This document shows positions 1 to 5,660 of a stretch of 6,292 bases of DNA, in pieces. Both the position numbers and the translations under genes were made by a program. This DNA comes from Oligoflexales bacterium. Its GTDB lineage: Bacteria > Bdellovibrionota > Oligoflexia > Oligoflexales > Oligoflexaceae. The notes beneath the pieces were generated by a model that saw nothing but the letters and a program-made list of their open reading frames with translations, was not told the origin of the DNA and made no database searches. The stretch is taken from positions 1-6,292 of the forward strand of contig JADFZC010000155.1 of the NCBI GenBank assembly GCA_015232735.1. The letters are read 5' to 3'. Every line of letters starts with the position of its first letter. The stretch's first letter is position 1.

Positions 1-18
1 AAATCAACAGAGACTCTC

Positions 19-1053
19 ATGAACATTAAGATTCTTCCTGGCAAAAAGAAGATAATAATAATAGGTGCTGGAAATTTTGGAACATGTCTAGCGCAGCATT
101 TTGCCTCAAAAGGATATGAGATATTGATATATGCAAGATCGAAATCAGTGGTTGAAAGCATAAATAAATATCACTGTAATCCAAAATATCTTTGTGGACA
201 CGTCTTATCAAGGAATATTCATGCTACAGAAGCCATAACTTCAAATGAAATACATAATTCTATTGCAGTAGTCATATCAATACCGACTCAATTTTTAAGA
301 TCCGTACTTCTTGACTTGAAAGAACATATTAATGGTGAATGCCTCCTATTAAATACAGCTAAGGGGCTCGAAAATTTGACACTGTTTACTCCTTCAGAAA
401 TTATTTGTGATGTTTTGGGTGATGATTTCAGAAACCGCGTCATCACACTTTCAGGCCCAAGTTTTGCAGAGGAATTGATCGAACATCAACCGACCTGTGT
501 GTCTATTGCCGGAAAAGATCCTGAGCTATTGCACTCAATTCAAATACTCTGCCACACACCTTTTTTTAGAACATATACTTCCAAAGACCAATTAGGACTC
601 GAAATAGCAGGTGCATTAAAAAATGTTATAGCAATTGCTGCAGGAGCATGTGTAGGACTTGGCTACCAGCAAAACAGCCTTGCCTCGTTGATAACAAGGG
701 GCCTTGCAGAAATTACCAGAATAGGAGTTTCCGTTGGGGCAGATCCTTTAACCTTCAGCGGTCTTTCTGGTATAGGCGATCTTATCCTTTCTTGTACATC
801 TCATAAGAGCCGAAACTTTTCAGTAGGATACCAAATTGGCCAAGGAACGCCCATATCTAATGTCATTGATAACCTTACTTCAGTTGCAGAAGGAATACCT
901 ACTACTGAATCCGCATATATGCTTACAAAAAAATTCGACATTGATGCACCAATCACAGAACAGGTGTATTTTGTTCTCTTTAAAAGTAAAAACATCAAAA
1001 ATGCCGTTCAATTTCTTATCAATAGAGATCCAAAACCGGAACTTACTTTTTAG
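19..1053 (+). CDS. gpsA: Glycerol-3-phosphate dehydrogenase [NAD(P)+]
   Basis: Cytosolic enzyme that reduces dihydroxyacetone phosphate to sn-glycerol-3-phosphate, the backbone precursor of phospholipids. The 344-residue product is close to the usual family length (about 330-340). Visible motifs: an N-terminal Rossmann dinucleotide-binding loop GAGNFGT at 16-22; NTAKG at 112-116; the substrate-domain motif SGPSFAEE at 145-152; EIAGALKNV at 195-203 with the expected catalytic Lys201; GLSGIGDL at 248-255; SRN at 264-266; and VAEG at 289-292. The ATG has only a weak AGAG at 9-12 as ribosome binding site. The frame stays open to the left window edge, so a longer start outside the window cannot be excluded. 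However, the Rossmann loop only 15 residues in makes this start reasonable. It is convergent with the ABC operon and so is not part of it. Family assignment is near certain. Confidence 0.96.
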   Translation: MNIKILPGKKKIIIIGAGNFGTCLAQHFASKGYEILIYARSKSVVESINKYHCNPKYLCGHVLSRNIHATEAITSNEIHNSIAVVISIPTQFLRSVLLDLKEHINGECLLLNTAKGLENLTLFTPSEIICDVLGDDFRNRVITLSGPSFAEELIEHQPTCVSIAGKDPELLHSIQILCHTPFFRTYTSKDQLGLEIAGALKNVIAIAAGACVGLGYQQNSLASLITRGLAEITRIGVSVGADPLTFSGLSGIGDLILSCTSHKSRNFSVGYQIGQGTPISNVIDNLTSVAEGIPTTESAYMLTKKFDIDAPITEQVYFVLFKSKNIKNAVQFLINRDPKPELTF

Positions 1054-1107
1054 TCCCTTTGCCATCAAATTCTGCACATTTTGCGCAAAAAATTGCAGGC
1101 AAAGGGA
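1054..1107. repeat. Inverted repeat just after gpsA stop
   Basis: A perfect 10-bp inverted repeat, TCCCTTTGCC (1054-1063) and GGCAAAGGGA (1098-1107), begins at the base after the gpsA stop codon. The 34-nt spacer holds a second dyad, CTGCA (1072-1076) with TGCAG (1094-1098), and a central 12-bp palindrome TTTTGCGCAAAA (1079-1090). It could fold as a long hairpin at the 3' end of gpsA mRNA, or of the opposing operon mRNA. No T-tract follows on either strand, so it is not a canonical intrinsic terminator. It may protect 3' ends or be a remnant of a repeat element. Confidence 0.6.
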
Positions 1108-1120
1108 TAGCCGTCGGCGA

Positions 1121-1165
1121 TCAGCTATCAGCTTTTTGACCAAAGCACTGACAGCTGATGGCTGA
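1121..1165. repeat. Heptamer-based inverted repeat between convergent genes
   Basis: Left arm 1121-1133 (TCAGCTATCAGCT) pairs with right arm 1153-1165 (AGCTGATGGCTGA) over 13 bp with one T-G wobble, around a 19-nt loop. Each arm is two imperfect 7-mers in tandem (ATCAGCT type on the left, AGCTGAT type on the right). Heptad-phased AGCTGAT-like runs are familiar as intergenic repeats in several bacterial genomes, which suggests a dispersed repeat rather than a gene-specific signal. On the plus strand an alternative 6-bp stem, GATAGC (1106-1111) with GCTATC (1124-1129), is followed by AGCTTTTT and could act as a weak gpsA terminator. Confidence 0.55.
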
Positions 1166-1168
1166 CCA

Positions 1169-1747
1169 CTATTTTGGTTCTGGGTCCGCCAAGTTAGGTA
1201 TTTCCTCTTTTTTTTCTTTAAAATCAGAAAGAGTCTTTGTTAGTGCTGTCAAAATAAATTGGCTCCCAAGATACACGTTGTTATCAGAACCCTTCATAAG
1301 ATAAATTCCATAACCAACTGGTGATTTGCTTCCTAAATTCAATTCATATAAGTTTTTCCCAATGAGTCTAATACGAATTACTGGAAAATTGAGTCCAAAA
1401 TCCTCCATCACCAATTTATCTCCAGTTATTATCTTTTGAAACTTATATTTTCTAAGTGTATCTATTATATCCTTAATTACACGCTGATTAGCTTTTTCCT
1501 TTACAGGATAGTCAATAAACCAGTCATCTTTGATTTTTTCTAATTTTATTGATATTGGAATACTCTTGTTTTCAGAATAATTTTCATAAGAGAGACTTAT
1601 CACCTCATCCTCTTCAAAAATAAAAAGCCTATTTCTTTTTTCACTCTCATTCTTTTCCTTTGATGTCTTCCATTCATCATATTGTGCAATACCCACCAAT
1701 AAGGCAAGCACACACAGAAAAAGCAAGGGGGCTTTAAAAATTCTCAA
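1169..1747 (-). CDS. DUF4340 domain protein, membrane-anchored
   Basis: This 192-residue protein has one N-terminal hydrophobic segment (about residues 6-20) preceded by positive charges, so it is probably anchored in the inner membrane with the rest outside the cytoplasm. The body matches the DUF4340 pattern: LFIFEEDEVISL (41-52), a beta-rich stretch with DDWFIDYPVKEKAN (74-87), FGLNFP (117-122), and LGSKSPVGYGIYL (138-150). Many family members are longer and carry repeated units; this one is a short single-unit form. The start is TTG, overlapping the TGA stop of the upstream gene as TTGA, with a good AAGGAG seven bases before it. No ATG or other plausible start lies nearby. The function of the family is unknown. 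Its constant position behind GldG-like genes suggests it is part of, or assists, that ABC complex. The overlap implies translational coupling. Confidence 0.88.
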   Translation of the reverse strand: MRIFKAPLLFLCVLALLVGIAQYDEWKTSKEKNESEKRNRLFIFEEDEVISLSYENYSENKSIPISIKLEKIKDDWFIDYPVKEKANQRVIKDIIDTLRKYKFQKIITGDKLVMEDFGLNFPVIRIRLIGKNLYELNLGSKSPVGYGIYLMKGSDNNVYLGSQFILTALTKTLSDFKEKKEEIPNLADPEPK

Positions 1748-3378
1748 ATTCGTCTCCTTCTCAACCAGAAAGCAAAACCCATTCCTAAAAAAATAAACGG
1801 ATAAATATAGGAAAGGAATAATAGAGACGTCTGGCTACCTATACTTGAAAGATTAACTGTTGTCTTATTAATGTCTTTTGGTCTTATGGAAATAAAATCC
1901 TCGTCCTGAACCAGAAAACCTACACTATTTAAAAACAAATCAATATTTTCAGGTCTCATTGAACTGGCATTAGAAATAAATTGTGAAGATCCAACAACCA
2001 CGATCCTTACCCCTCTAGACCTCGTCCCGTCTAATGCTGCGTCATTATCCAATTTAGTCAAGCCTGCTAAATCCTTTCTTTCCTTAACATTTTTATCATC
2101 AGTTGAAGGCCCTACTGAAATACCAACAACACCAAAACTACCTGACTTTATCTGTTCAGCACTAACTTTCTTTAAATCGTCCATGTTTTTTATTCCATTC
2201 ACTTGGACCATAATATCTGCTGTCTTCGCCACCATATTGACTTTTACGCCTTTACTTTTAACAGTCATGTTCTCCACAGATCTGGCACTTGGAAAAAGAA
2301 TCGATACTACAGATCTTTTGGCAAAATCCTTTGTAATAACATGAAAATCATCAAAGCTACTTACTATTGCATTGTTCTGACCAATAAGTTGAGCTCTTGG
2401 ATCATCAGGGCGGAGTAGCAAAAAATCATTGTTAAAAGAAAGTCCGTACCTCGATAACAAAATATTGATATTAACAACAGGTGCTAAGGCATCTACCAAG
2501 ACGAATAATGATTTTCCACTATCGACAAATTTTTCCACCATAGGTATTTCTTCTTTTTTCAGATCATATTTGGGCCCCGAAACTATTAATAAGTCTGCAT
2601 CGTTTGGAACTCCTCCACTTTCTAGTAGGGATATCTCATCAACCTGATATTTATTGTTTTTCAATTGTTCATATATGTATGCAAAGCCGTTTTCTTCGGA
2701 ACTTTCCAAGCCGCCTTCGCCATGCCCTTTTAAAAATAAAATCCTTTTTTTCTTATCTTTCAGAACATGCAGTAATGCATTAGCAAATTTTTCCTCTGTC
2801 AATATTGATATTCTAGACTGTAAATCACCCAATTTGAATATGACTGTATTACTACTTGCGATCTTTTCAGAAAGAGCAAGCTTTGGATGATCATTTGGAT
2901 TCATTATTTTAACGTCTGCCCTCAAACCATTTTCTTCGTAAAGTCTCAATATATCCTTGAATTCGTTTTTCTTCATTTCGTCATCAAAAAAACCAACTAT
3001 TTCTAACTTATTTGACTTACCTGTAATCATACTAATCATTTTTTTCGATTGATCTGAAAGTGTATTTACGCCCGACTTTGTCATATCAATTGTCTTATTT
3101 AGTCTCTGCCTTGTAGATAAAAGCCCAATGCCCAAAAAAATCAAAACAGCTAATAAAATGTTAATGCCCGAGCTAGCTCCATACTTTGCTCCCCTCCTTC
3201 TCACCATTTTTTTTAAAAAGTCAAAATCAAAATACAGCCACAATACAAACATCAATATCGAAACACTCCATCCAAAAATACCCAGAAGGGAGTTCGTTTT
3301 TAAAGAGGCTGACAGAATGGACATCATTGCTGCAAATAAAATCCCAAAAAAAAGAAAAAATATCGAAAATGATCTCAT
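1744..3378 (-). CDS. GldG-like ABC transporter auxiliary protein
   Basis: A 544-residue membrane protein of the GldG / ABC_transp_aux family. Hydrophobic segments lie at about 5-22, 31-50 and 71-88, followed by a large soluble region (about 90-515) and a last membrane helix at about 518-538 ending in RRRR. Family features: LSDQSKKMI (107-115) after the third helix; RILFLKGHGE (212-221), the site that reads as a T/K-GHGE motif in relatives; ADLLIVSGP (261-269); DDFHVITKDF (343-352); VRIVVVGSSQF (457-467); and NSVGFLVQDEDFISIRPK (484-501). The soluble part should face the periplasm. ATG start with GGAGG nine bases upstream, lying within the end of the permease gene (6-nt gap). In Flavobacterium GldG works with GldA and GldF in gliding. 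In this setting the substrate and role are unknown, so no gld symbol is assigned. Confidence 0.9.
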   Translation of the reverse strand: MRSFSIFFLFFGILFAAMMSILSASLKTNSLLGIFGWSVSILMFVLWLYFDFDFLKKMVRRRGAKYGASSGINILLAVLIFLGIGLLSTRQRLNKTIDMTKSGVNTLSDQSKKMISMITGKSNKLEIVGFFDDEMKKNEFKDILRLYEENGLRADVKIMNPNDHPKLALSEKIASSNTVIFKLGDLQSRISILTEEKFANALLHVLKDKKKRILFLKGHGEGGLESSEENGFAYIYEQLKNNKYQVDEISLLESGGVPNDADLLIVSGPKYDLKKEEIPMVEKFVDSGKSLFVLVDALAPVVNINILLSRYGLSFNNDFLLLRPDDPRAQLIGQNNAIVSSFDDFHVITKDFAKRSVVSILFPSARSVENMTVKSKGVKVNMVAKTADIMVQVNGIKNMDDLKKVSAEQIKSGSFGVVGISVGPSTDDKNVKERKDLAGLTKLDNDAALDGTRSRGVRIVVVGSSQFISNASSMRPENIDLFLNSVGFLVQDEDFISIRPKDINKTTVNLSSIGSQTSLLFLSYIYPFIFLGMGFAFWLRRRRI

Positions 3379-3384
3379 ATCAAT

Positions 3385-4149
3385 TTACCTCCACCGTCTT
3401 GAGTCCAGAACAACGTTAGTCAGAAATAGAAACATCAAAGTGAAAATAATAAAATATACAACATCACTTACATTGATCATACCTTTGAAAAACGATTCTA
3501 AATGCGTTGTGGAAGCCAGATATCTGACGATGCCCTCAGTTCCCTCTCGGGAAGTAATATTGGGAGCTATCCAATTTAGAATAAGCAAAAGAAAAAGACC
3601 AAACATGGTAAATAAAAATGATATAAATTGATTTTTTGTCATGGATGAAACCCATATTCCAAAGGAAATCTGAAAGCATATAAGCAAAAAAATTCCCAAA
3701 TAAGACGAAATCAATACACCGATATCGGGGTTTCCATATCTCACCAAGTATAATGGGAAAACCATTGAACTTATTAAAACAATCAACATCATACCAATAC
3801 CAGCAAAAAATTTACCTAAAACTATTTGCGTTGCACTTACCGGCGATGCTTCAAGTAACTTAATTACTTTATTTTTCTTTTCTTCCGAAAAAGTTGCCAT
3901 GGTCACTGCAGGGATTACGAGCAGCAAAATAAAATTAATATTGTTGAATATCGCAGCAATAAGCTGTTCCAAAGTCGGGATTTCCCCTCCCATCGCACCC
4001 GCTTTCTTCTCCAACTCCACAAAAGTAAAAATAAACGAATGAAAAAAAACCCCTAGAAATAATAGAAAAAACCAAAAAACCGCAGATCCTTTTATTGATC
4101 TGAAAAATGCAAGAAAATCTCTCTTTGCTATTGTAAAAATTGCTCCCAT
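3385..4149 (-). CDS. ABC-2 type permease, GldF-like
   Basis: A 254-residue integral membrane subunit with six predicted helices at about 23-43, 68-86, 116-138, 145-168, 174-193 and 229-247. This is the ABC-2 permease layout. The cytoplasmic stretch FSEEKKNKVIKLLEASPVS (87-105) followed by IVLGKF (109-114) is the family hallmark between helices 2 and 3, also found in GldF and in NosY-like permeases, where it is thought to contact the ATPase. It should pair with the ATPase encoded 15 nt upstream. The ATG follows AAGGAT with about seven to eight bases of spacing. The C-terminus ends soon after helix 6 (LDSRRWR), as is usual. The substrate cannot be read from sequence. Confidence 0.92.
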   Translation of the reverse strand: MGAIFTIAKRDFLAFFRSIKGSAVFWFFLLFLGVFFHSFIFTFVELEKKAGAMGGEIPTLEQLIAAIFNNINFILLLVIPAVTMATFSEEKKNKVIKLLEASPVSATQIVLGKFFAGIGMMLIVLISSMVFPLYLVRYGNPDIGVLISSYLGIFLLICFQISFGIWVSSMTKNQFISFLFTMFGLFLLLILNWIAPNITSREGTEGIVRYLASTTHLESFFKGMINVSDVVYFIIFTLMFLFLTNVVLDSRRWR

Positions 4150-4164
4150 TGCAAAATCCTTATA

Positions 4165-5091
4165 TTATTTGCTCCTAGTTAACTGAAAGAATACTTCTTC
4201 AAGGCTTTTTGATTTCAAAACCATCTCTCTAATACCAAAATTGTTATTGACAATATGGGAAATTACACGATCAACAACTTTTTCATCATCTACCGAAATA
4301 AATTCGATACTCCTTTTTTCAAGGTCAACAATTCTTGGTCTTACTACTCCTTCTATATCAGCCAGTTCTTTTACTAATGTCTCCGGATCTCTAGCTACCT
4401 TTAGCAAATACTGCTTGCCACCTTCGATTTTCGTGATTAATTCTTCATAAGATCCCTGTTCCACTATCCTACCCTTATCAATTATCACAATATGATCACA
4501 TACAGTCTGAACTTCCGATAATATGTGCGAACTAAAAAGAATCGTGTGATCTTCTCTCAAAGCCTTAATTAACTCTCTTATTTGGACTATCTGCCCTGGA
4601 TCCAGTCCCTCTGTCGGCTCATCAAAAATCAGTACCTCTGGATTATGAACCAATGCCTGAGCCAATCCCACCCGCTGTCTATATCCTTTTGAAAGATTGC
4701 CTATAAGCCTGTCCTTAACTTCTCCGATCGAAAGTCTGTCTATTGCCTGTCCAACTCGTAAATCGGCATCCTTAATCGGAACACCTCGAAGCCTGGCAAC
4801 ATAAAATAAATATTCTTTAACCACCATATCATCGTGAATAGGCGGATCTTCGGGCAAATATCCAATTTTCTTTTTCTCCTCCTTTGGCTTATCGAAAACA
4901 TCATAACCATCAATCGAGACAGATCCAAAATCGGCTCCAATACATCCACATACAATATCCATTGTGGTTGTCTTTCCAGCTCCATTTGCCCCCAAAAAAC
5001 CAACTACTTGTCCCTTTTTTACTATAAAGGAAACATCCACTAAAGCTTCAATGCTTCCAAAGCTTTTCTTTATGTTCTGTATGGTGATCAT
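4165..5091 (-). CDS. ABC transporter ATP-binding protein, GldA-like
   Basis: A cytoplasmic 308-residue ATPase that drives the neighbouring permease. All nucleotide-binding motifs are intact: Walker A GANGAGKT (34-41), the Q-loop region IGYLPEDPP (76-84), signature LSKGY (133-137), Walker B VLIFDEP (153-159), D-loop GLDP (162-165) and switch His189 (FSSHILSE). The Q-loop position carries Glu81 in YLPE, typical of the GldA/NosF/CcmA-like group, instead of Gln. A C-terminal extension of about 85 residues follows the core and ends in SLEEVFFQLTRSK, the usual end of DrrA/GldA-type subunits. First gene of the four-gene operon. The ATG lies at the end of a 9-bp tandem repeat that supplies an AGAGGG ribosome binding site. 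Assignment as an ABC-2 exporter type ATPase is secure; the GldA-like label rests on its partners. Confidence 0.95.
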   Translation of the reverse strand: MITIQNIKKSFGSIEALVDVSFIVKKGQVVGFLGANGAGKTTTMDIVCGCIGADFGSVSIDGYDVFDKPKEEKKKIGYLPEDPPIHDDMVVKEYLFYVARLRGVPIKDADLRVGQAIDRLSIGEVKDRLIGNLSKGYRQRVGLAQALVHNPEVLIFDEPTEGLDPGQIVQIRELIKALREDHTILFSSHILSEVQTVCDHIVIIDKGRIVEQGSYEELITKIEGGKQYLLKVARDPETLVKELADIEGVVRPRIVDLEKRSIEFISVDDEKVVDRVISHIVNNNFGIREMVLKSKSLEEVFFQLTRSK

Positions 5092-5092
5092 A

Positions 5093-5110
5093 CTCTATAC
5101 CCTCTATACC
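5093..5110 (-). promoter_or_regulatory. Tandem 9-bp repeat carrying the RBS of the ABC operon
   Basis: Read on the minus strand, GGTATAGAG occurs twice in immediate tandem (5102-5110, then 5093-5101) and ends one base before the ATPase ATG. The junction creates AGAGGG, about eight bases from the ATG, which is the likely ribosome binding site. A possible weak promoter overlaps it: TTAACA (minus strand, 5124-5129) as -35 and TATAGA (5103-5108) as -10, with a short 15-bp spacer. That promoter would place the start of transcription almost at the ATG, so I hold it only loosely. Confidence 0.4.
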
Positions 5111-5127
5111 CCACAGACTCACCTGTT

Positions 5128-5167
5128 AAAAAAATAATTAGTCCGTGGCGCTAAATGCGGCACGGAC
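5128..5167 (-). terminator. Terminator-like hairpin plus T7 in the ABC operon leader
   Basis: On the minus strand a GC-rich hairpin is followed by TAATTA and then seven T (5128-5134). The stem is 7 bp, GTCCGTG with CACGGAC (5141-5147 and 5161-5167), extended past a G-G mismatch by 3 bp, with a TAAAT loop region. It lies only about 40 nt upstream of the ATPase start, oriented towards it. It could end transcripts coming from farther right or act as an attenuator of the ABC operon. The six bases between stem and T-run weaken it as a classical terminator. Confidence 0.35.
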
Positions 5168-5282
5168 ATATCCTGAGGAGCGAAGCGAGTATAGGATCTG
5201 TCGCGATATTTCAGCATGTTACAACAGATCCTTCGTCGCTTCGCTCCTCAGGATAGTTTCCGGCGCCTTTGGCGCCGGAAAC
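5141..5282. mobile_element. GC-rich foldback (MITE/REP-like) element
   Basis: This 142-nt block is about 55% GC by my count (78 of 142), set in very AT-rich DNA. It consists of three adjacent stem-loops (5141-5167, 5169-5255, 5256-5282). The hexamer TAATTA stands directly on both sides (5135-5140 and 5283-5288) and could be a target-site duplication. Because TAATTA is its own reverse complement, it also extends as an 8-bp inverted repeat, TAATTAGT with ACTAATTA. The ends are imperfectly inverted (GTCCGTGGCGC against GTTTCCGGCGC, 7 of 11). No coding capacity is present, so any movement would depend on an enzyme encoded elsewhere. The central CCTGAGGAGCGAAGCGA-type palindrome resembles a repeat dispersed in many environmental bacterial genomes (recalled, not searched). 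Alternatively it is two or three independent short palindromic repeats side by side. Confidence 0.55.
5169..5255. repeat. Long central hairpin of the foldback element
   Basis: The arms 5169-5188 and 5236-5255 are perfect reverse complements over 20 bp. After a small internal loop (GTAT against TCG) the pairing resumes for 9 bp, AGGATCTGT (5193-5201) with ACAGATCCT (5224-5232), around a 22-nt loop. The right arm reads as the cleaner copy; the left arm differs only at the internal loop. A stem of roughly 29 bp could form a cruciform in DNA or a strong RNA hairpin on either strand. Confidence 0.85.
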
Positions 5283-5284
5283 TA
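5254..5284. repeat. Perfect 14-bp GC-rich hairpin with TTT loop
   Basis: TAGTTTCCGGCGCC (5254-5267) and GGCGCCGGAAACTA (5271-5284) are perfect reverse complements separated by TTT. It abuts the central hairpin and shares two bases with it at 5254-5255. No T-tract follows on the plus strand, so it is not a standard terminator for that direction. It forms the right end of the foldback element. Confidence 0.85.
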
Positions 5285-5314
5285 ATTACATAACGCAAAT
5301 AAAGTGAACAAGAC

Positions 5315-5328
5315 ACAGAATGTTCTGT
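5315..5328. promoter_or_regulatory. Dyad ACAGAA-TG-TTCTGT, possible operator
   Basis: Two perfect 6-bp inverted half-sites are separated by TG. A further AAGAC (5310-5314) and GTCTT (5332-5336) are also inverted, with a 3-nt offset on the right side. A 2-nt spacer is too short for an RNA loop without opening a pair, so a protein-binding site on DNA is the better reading. It lies between the foldback element and ihfA; the bound protein and regulated gene are unknown. Confidence 0.25.
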
Positions 5329-5440
5329 CAAGTCTTCCAAAAATATTTATTTTAGTAATTAATAACATCATTTTAATTTATCACAACGCATATATCTATT
5401 TAAATGAAAACCTATTTTACATAATTTATACATTGGCTTT

Positions 5441-5461
5441 ATTTTTCATAAATTTTTCATA
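5441..5461 (+). repeat. Direct repeat ATTTTTCATA, period 11
   Basis: ATTTTTCATA occurs at 5441-5450 and 5452-5461, separated by one base. The period is 11 bp, about one helical turn. In such AT-rich DNA it may be chance or slippage; it could also give a phased T-tract bend upstream of ihfA. Confidence 0.5.
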
Positions 5462-5523
5462 TTTCCATTAGATTACAACGCAACGGAACAAACCTAGGCC
5501 TTGCATAAATGGCTCCTTTTGGG

Positions 5524-5553
5524 TATTTTTATGTAGTAATTGATATTTTTATG
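5524..5553 (+). repeat. Direct repeat TATTTTTATG, period 20
   Basis: TATTTTTATG occurs at 5524-5533 and 5544-5553, a 20-bp period that puts both copies on about the same face of the helix. The second copy lies about 30 bp upstream of the candidate -10 box of ihfA, a location suitable for a regulator or for an AT-rich UP-like element. Confidence 0.45.
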
Positions 5554-5582
5554 AATACTGACTTCTCCATTTCAGAAGAACC

Positions 5583-5591
5583 TGCTAATAT
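5583..5591 (+). promoter_or_regulatory. Candidate extended -10 promoter of ihfA
   Basis: TGCTAATAT at 5583-5591 fits an extended -10 motif (TG, one base, then TAATAT, close to TATAAT). No good -35 hexamer lies 17 bp upstream (TTCTCC at 5563-5568), which an extended -10 can tolerate. Transcription would begin near 5598, giving a leader of about 70 nt that contains the dyad at 5616-5631. Confidence 0.35.
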
Positions 5592-5615
5592 ATTTAGGTA
5601 AGTTCAATGTTAAGT

Positions 5616-5631
5616 GGAATTCATAAATTCC
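5616..5631. promoter_or_regulatory. Dyad GGAATT-CATA-AATTCC in ihfA leader
   Basis: A perfect 6-bp inverted repeat with a 4-nt spacer lies between the candidate -10 and the ribosome binding site. It could be an operator or a small leader hairpin. It is short and AT-rich, so chance is possible. Confidence 0.25.
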
Positions 5632-5652
5632 GAAGGATAATAATTAAAACCT

Positions 5653-5660
5653 TAAGGAGG
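5653..5660 (+). promoter_or_regulatory. Strong Shine-Dalgarno of ihfA
   Basis: TAAGGAGG, a complete match to the anti-Shine-Dalgarno sequence, lies eight bases before the ATG at 5669. It fixes the ihfA start and predicts high translation. A second weak AGAGG sits directly before the ATG. Confidence 0.85.

Noticed and set aside
836..1165. Plus-strand open frame across the gpsA 3' end and the intergenic repeats
   Set aside because: It lies in another frame of gpsA, has no ribosome binding site, and its tail is merely a translation of the inverted repeats.
1054..1165. Strong bidirectional intrinsic terminator between the convergent genes
   Set aside because: Stems exist but no T-tract follows either main stem on either strand; only a weak alternative hairpin precedes TTTTT at 1133-1137.
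3128..3631. 167-codon plus-strand frame opposite the GldG-like and permease genes
   Set aside because: Antisense to two well-supported genes with intact family motifs; its composition is that of the reverse complement of membrane-helix codons, and no ribosome binding site is present.
5306..5325. LexA-like box from GAAC and GTTC near the ACAGAATGTTCTGT dyad
   Set aside because: Spacing between GAAC and GTTC is far too long for a GAAC-N4-GTTC box, and the dyad does not match the CTGT-N8-ACAG form.
5494..5516. Possible sigma-54 (-24/-12) promoter around the CCTAGGCCTTGCA stretch
   Set aside because: The GG and GC doublets are not separated by the ten bases that sigma-54 promoters require.
5441..5553. 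CRISPR-like array
   Set aside because: The repeats are only 10 bp, AT-rich, two copies each, with irregular spacing and no cas genes nearby.
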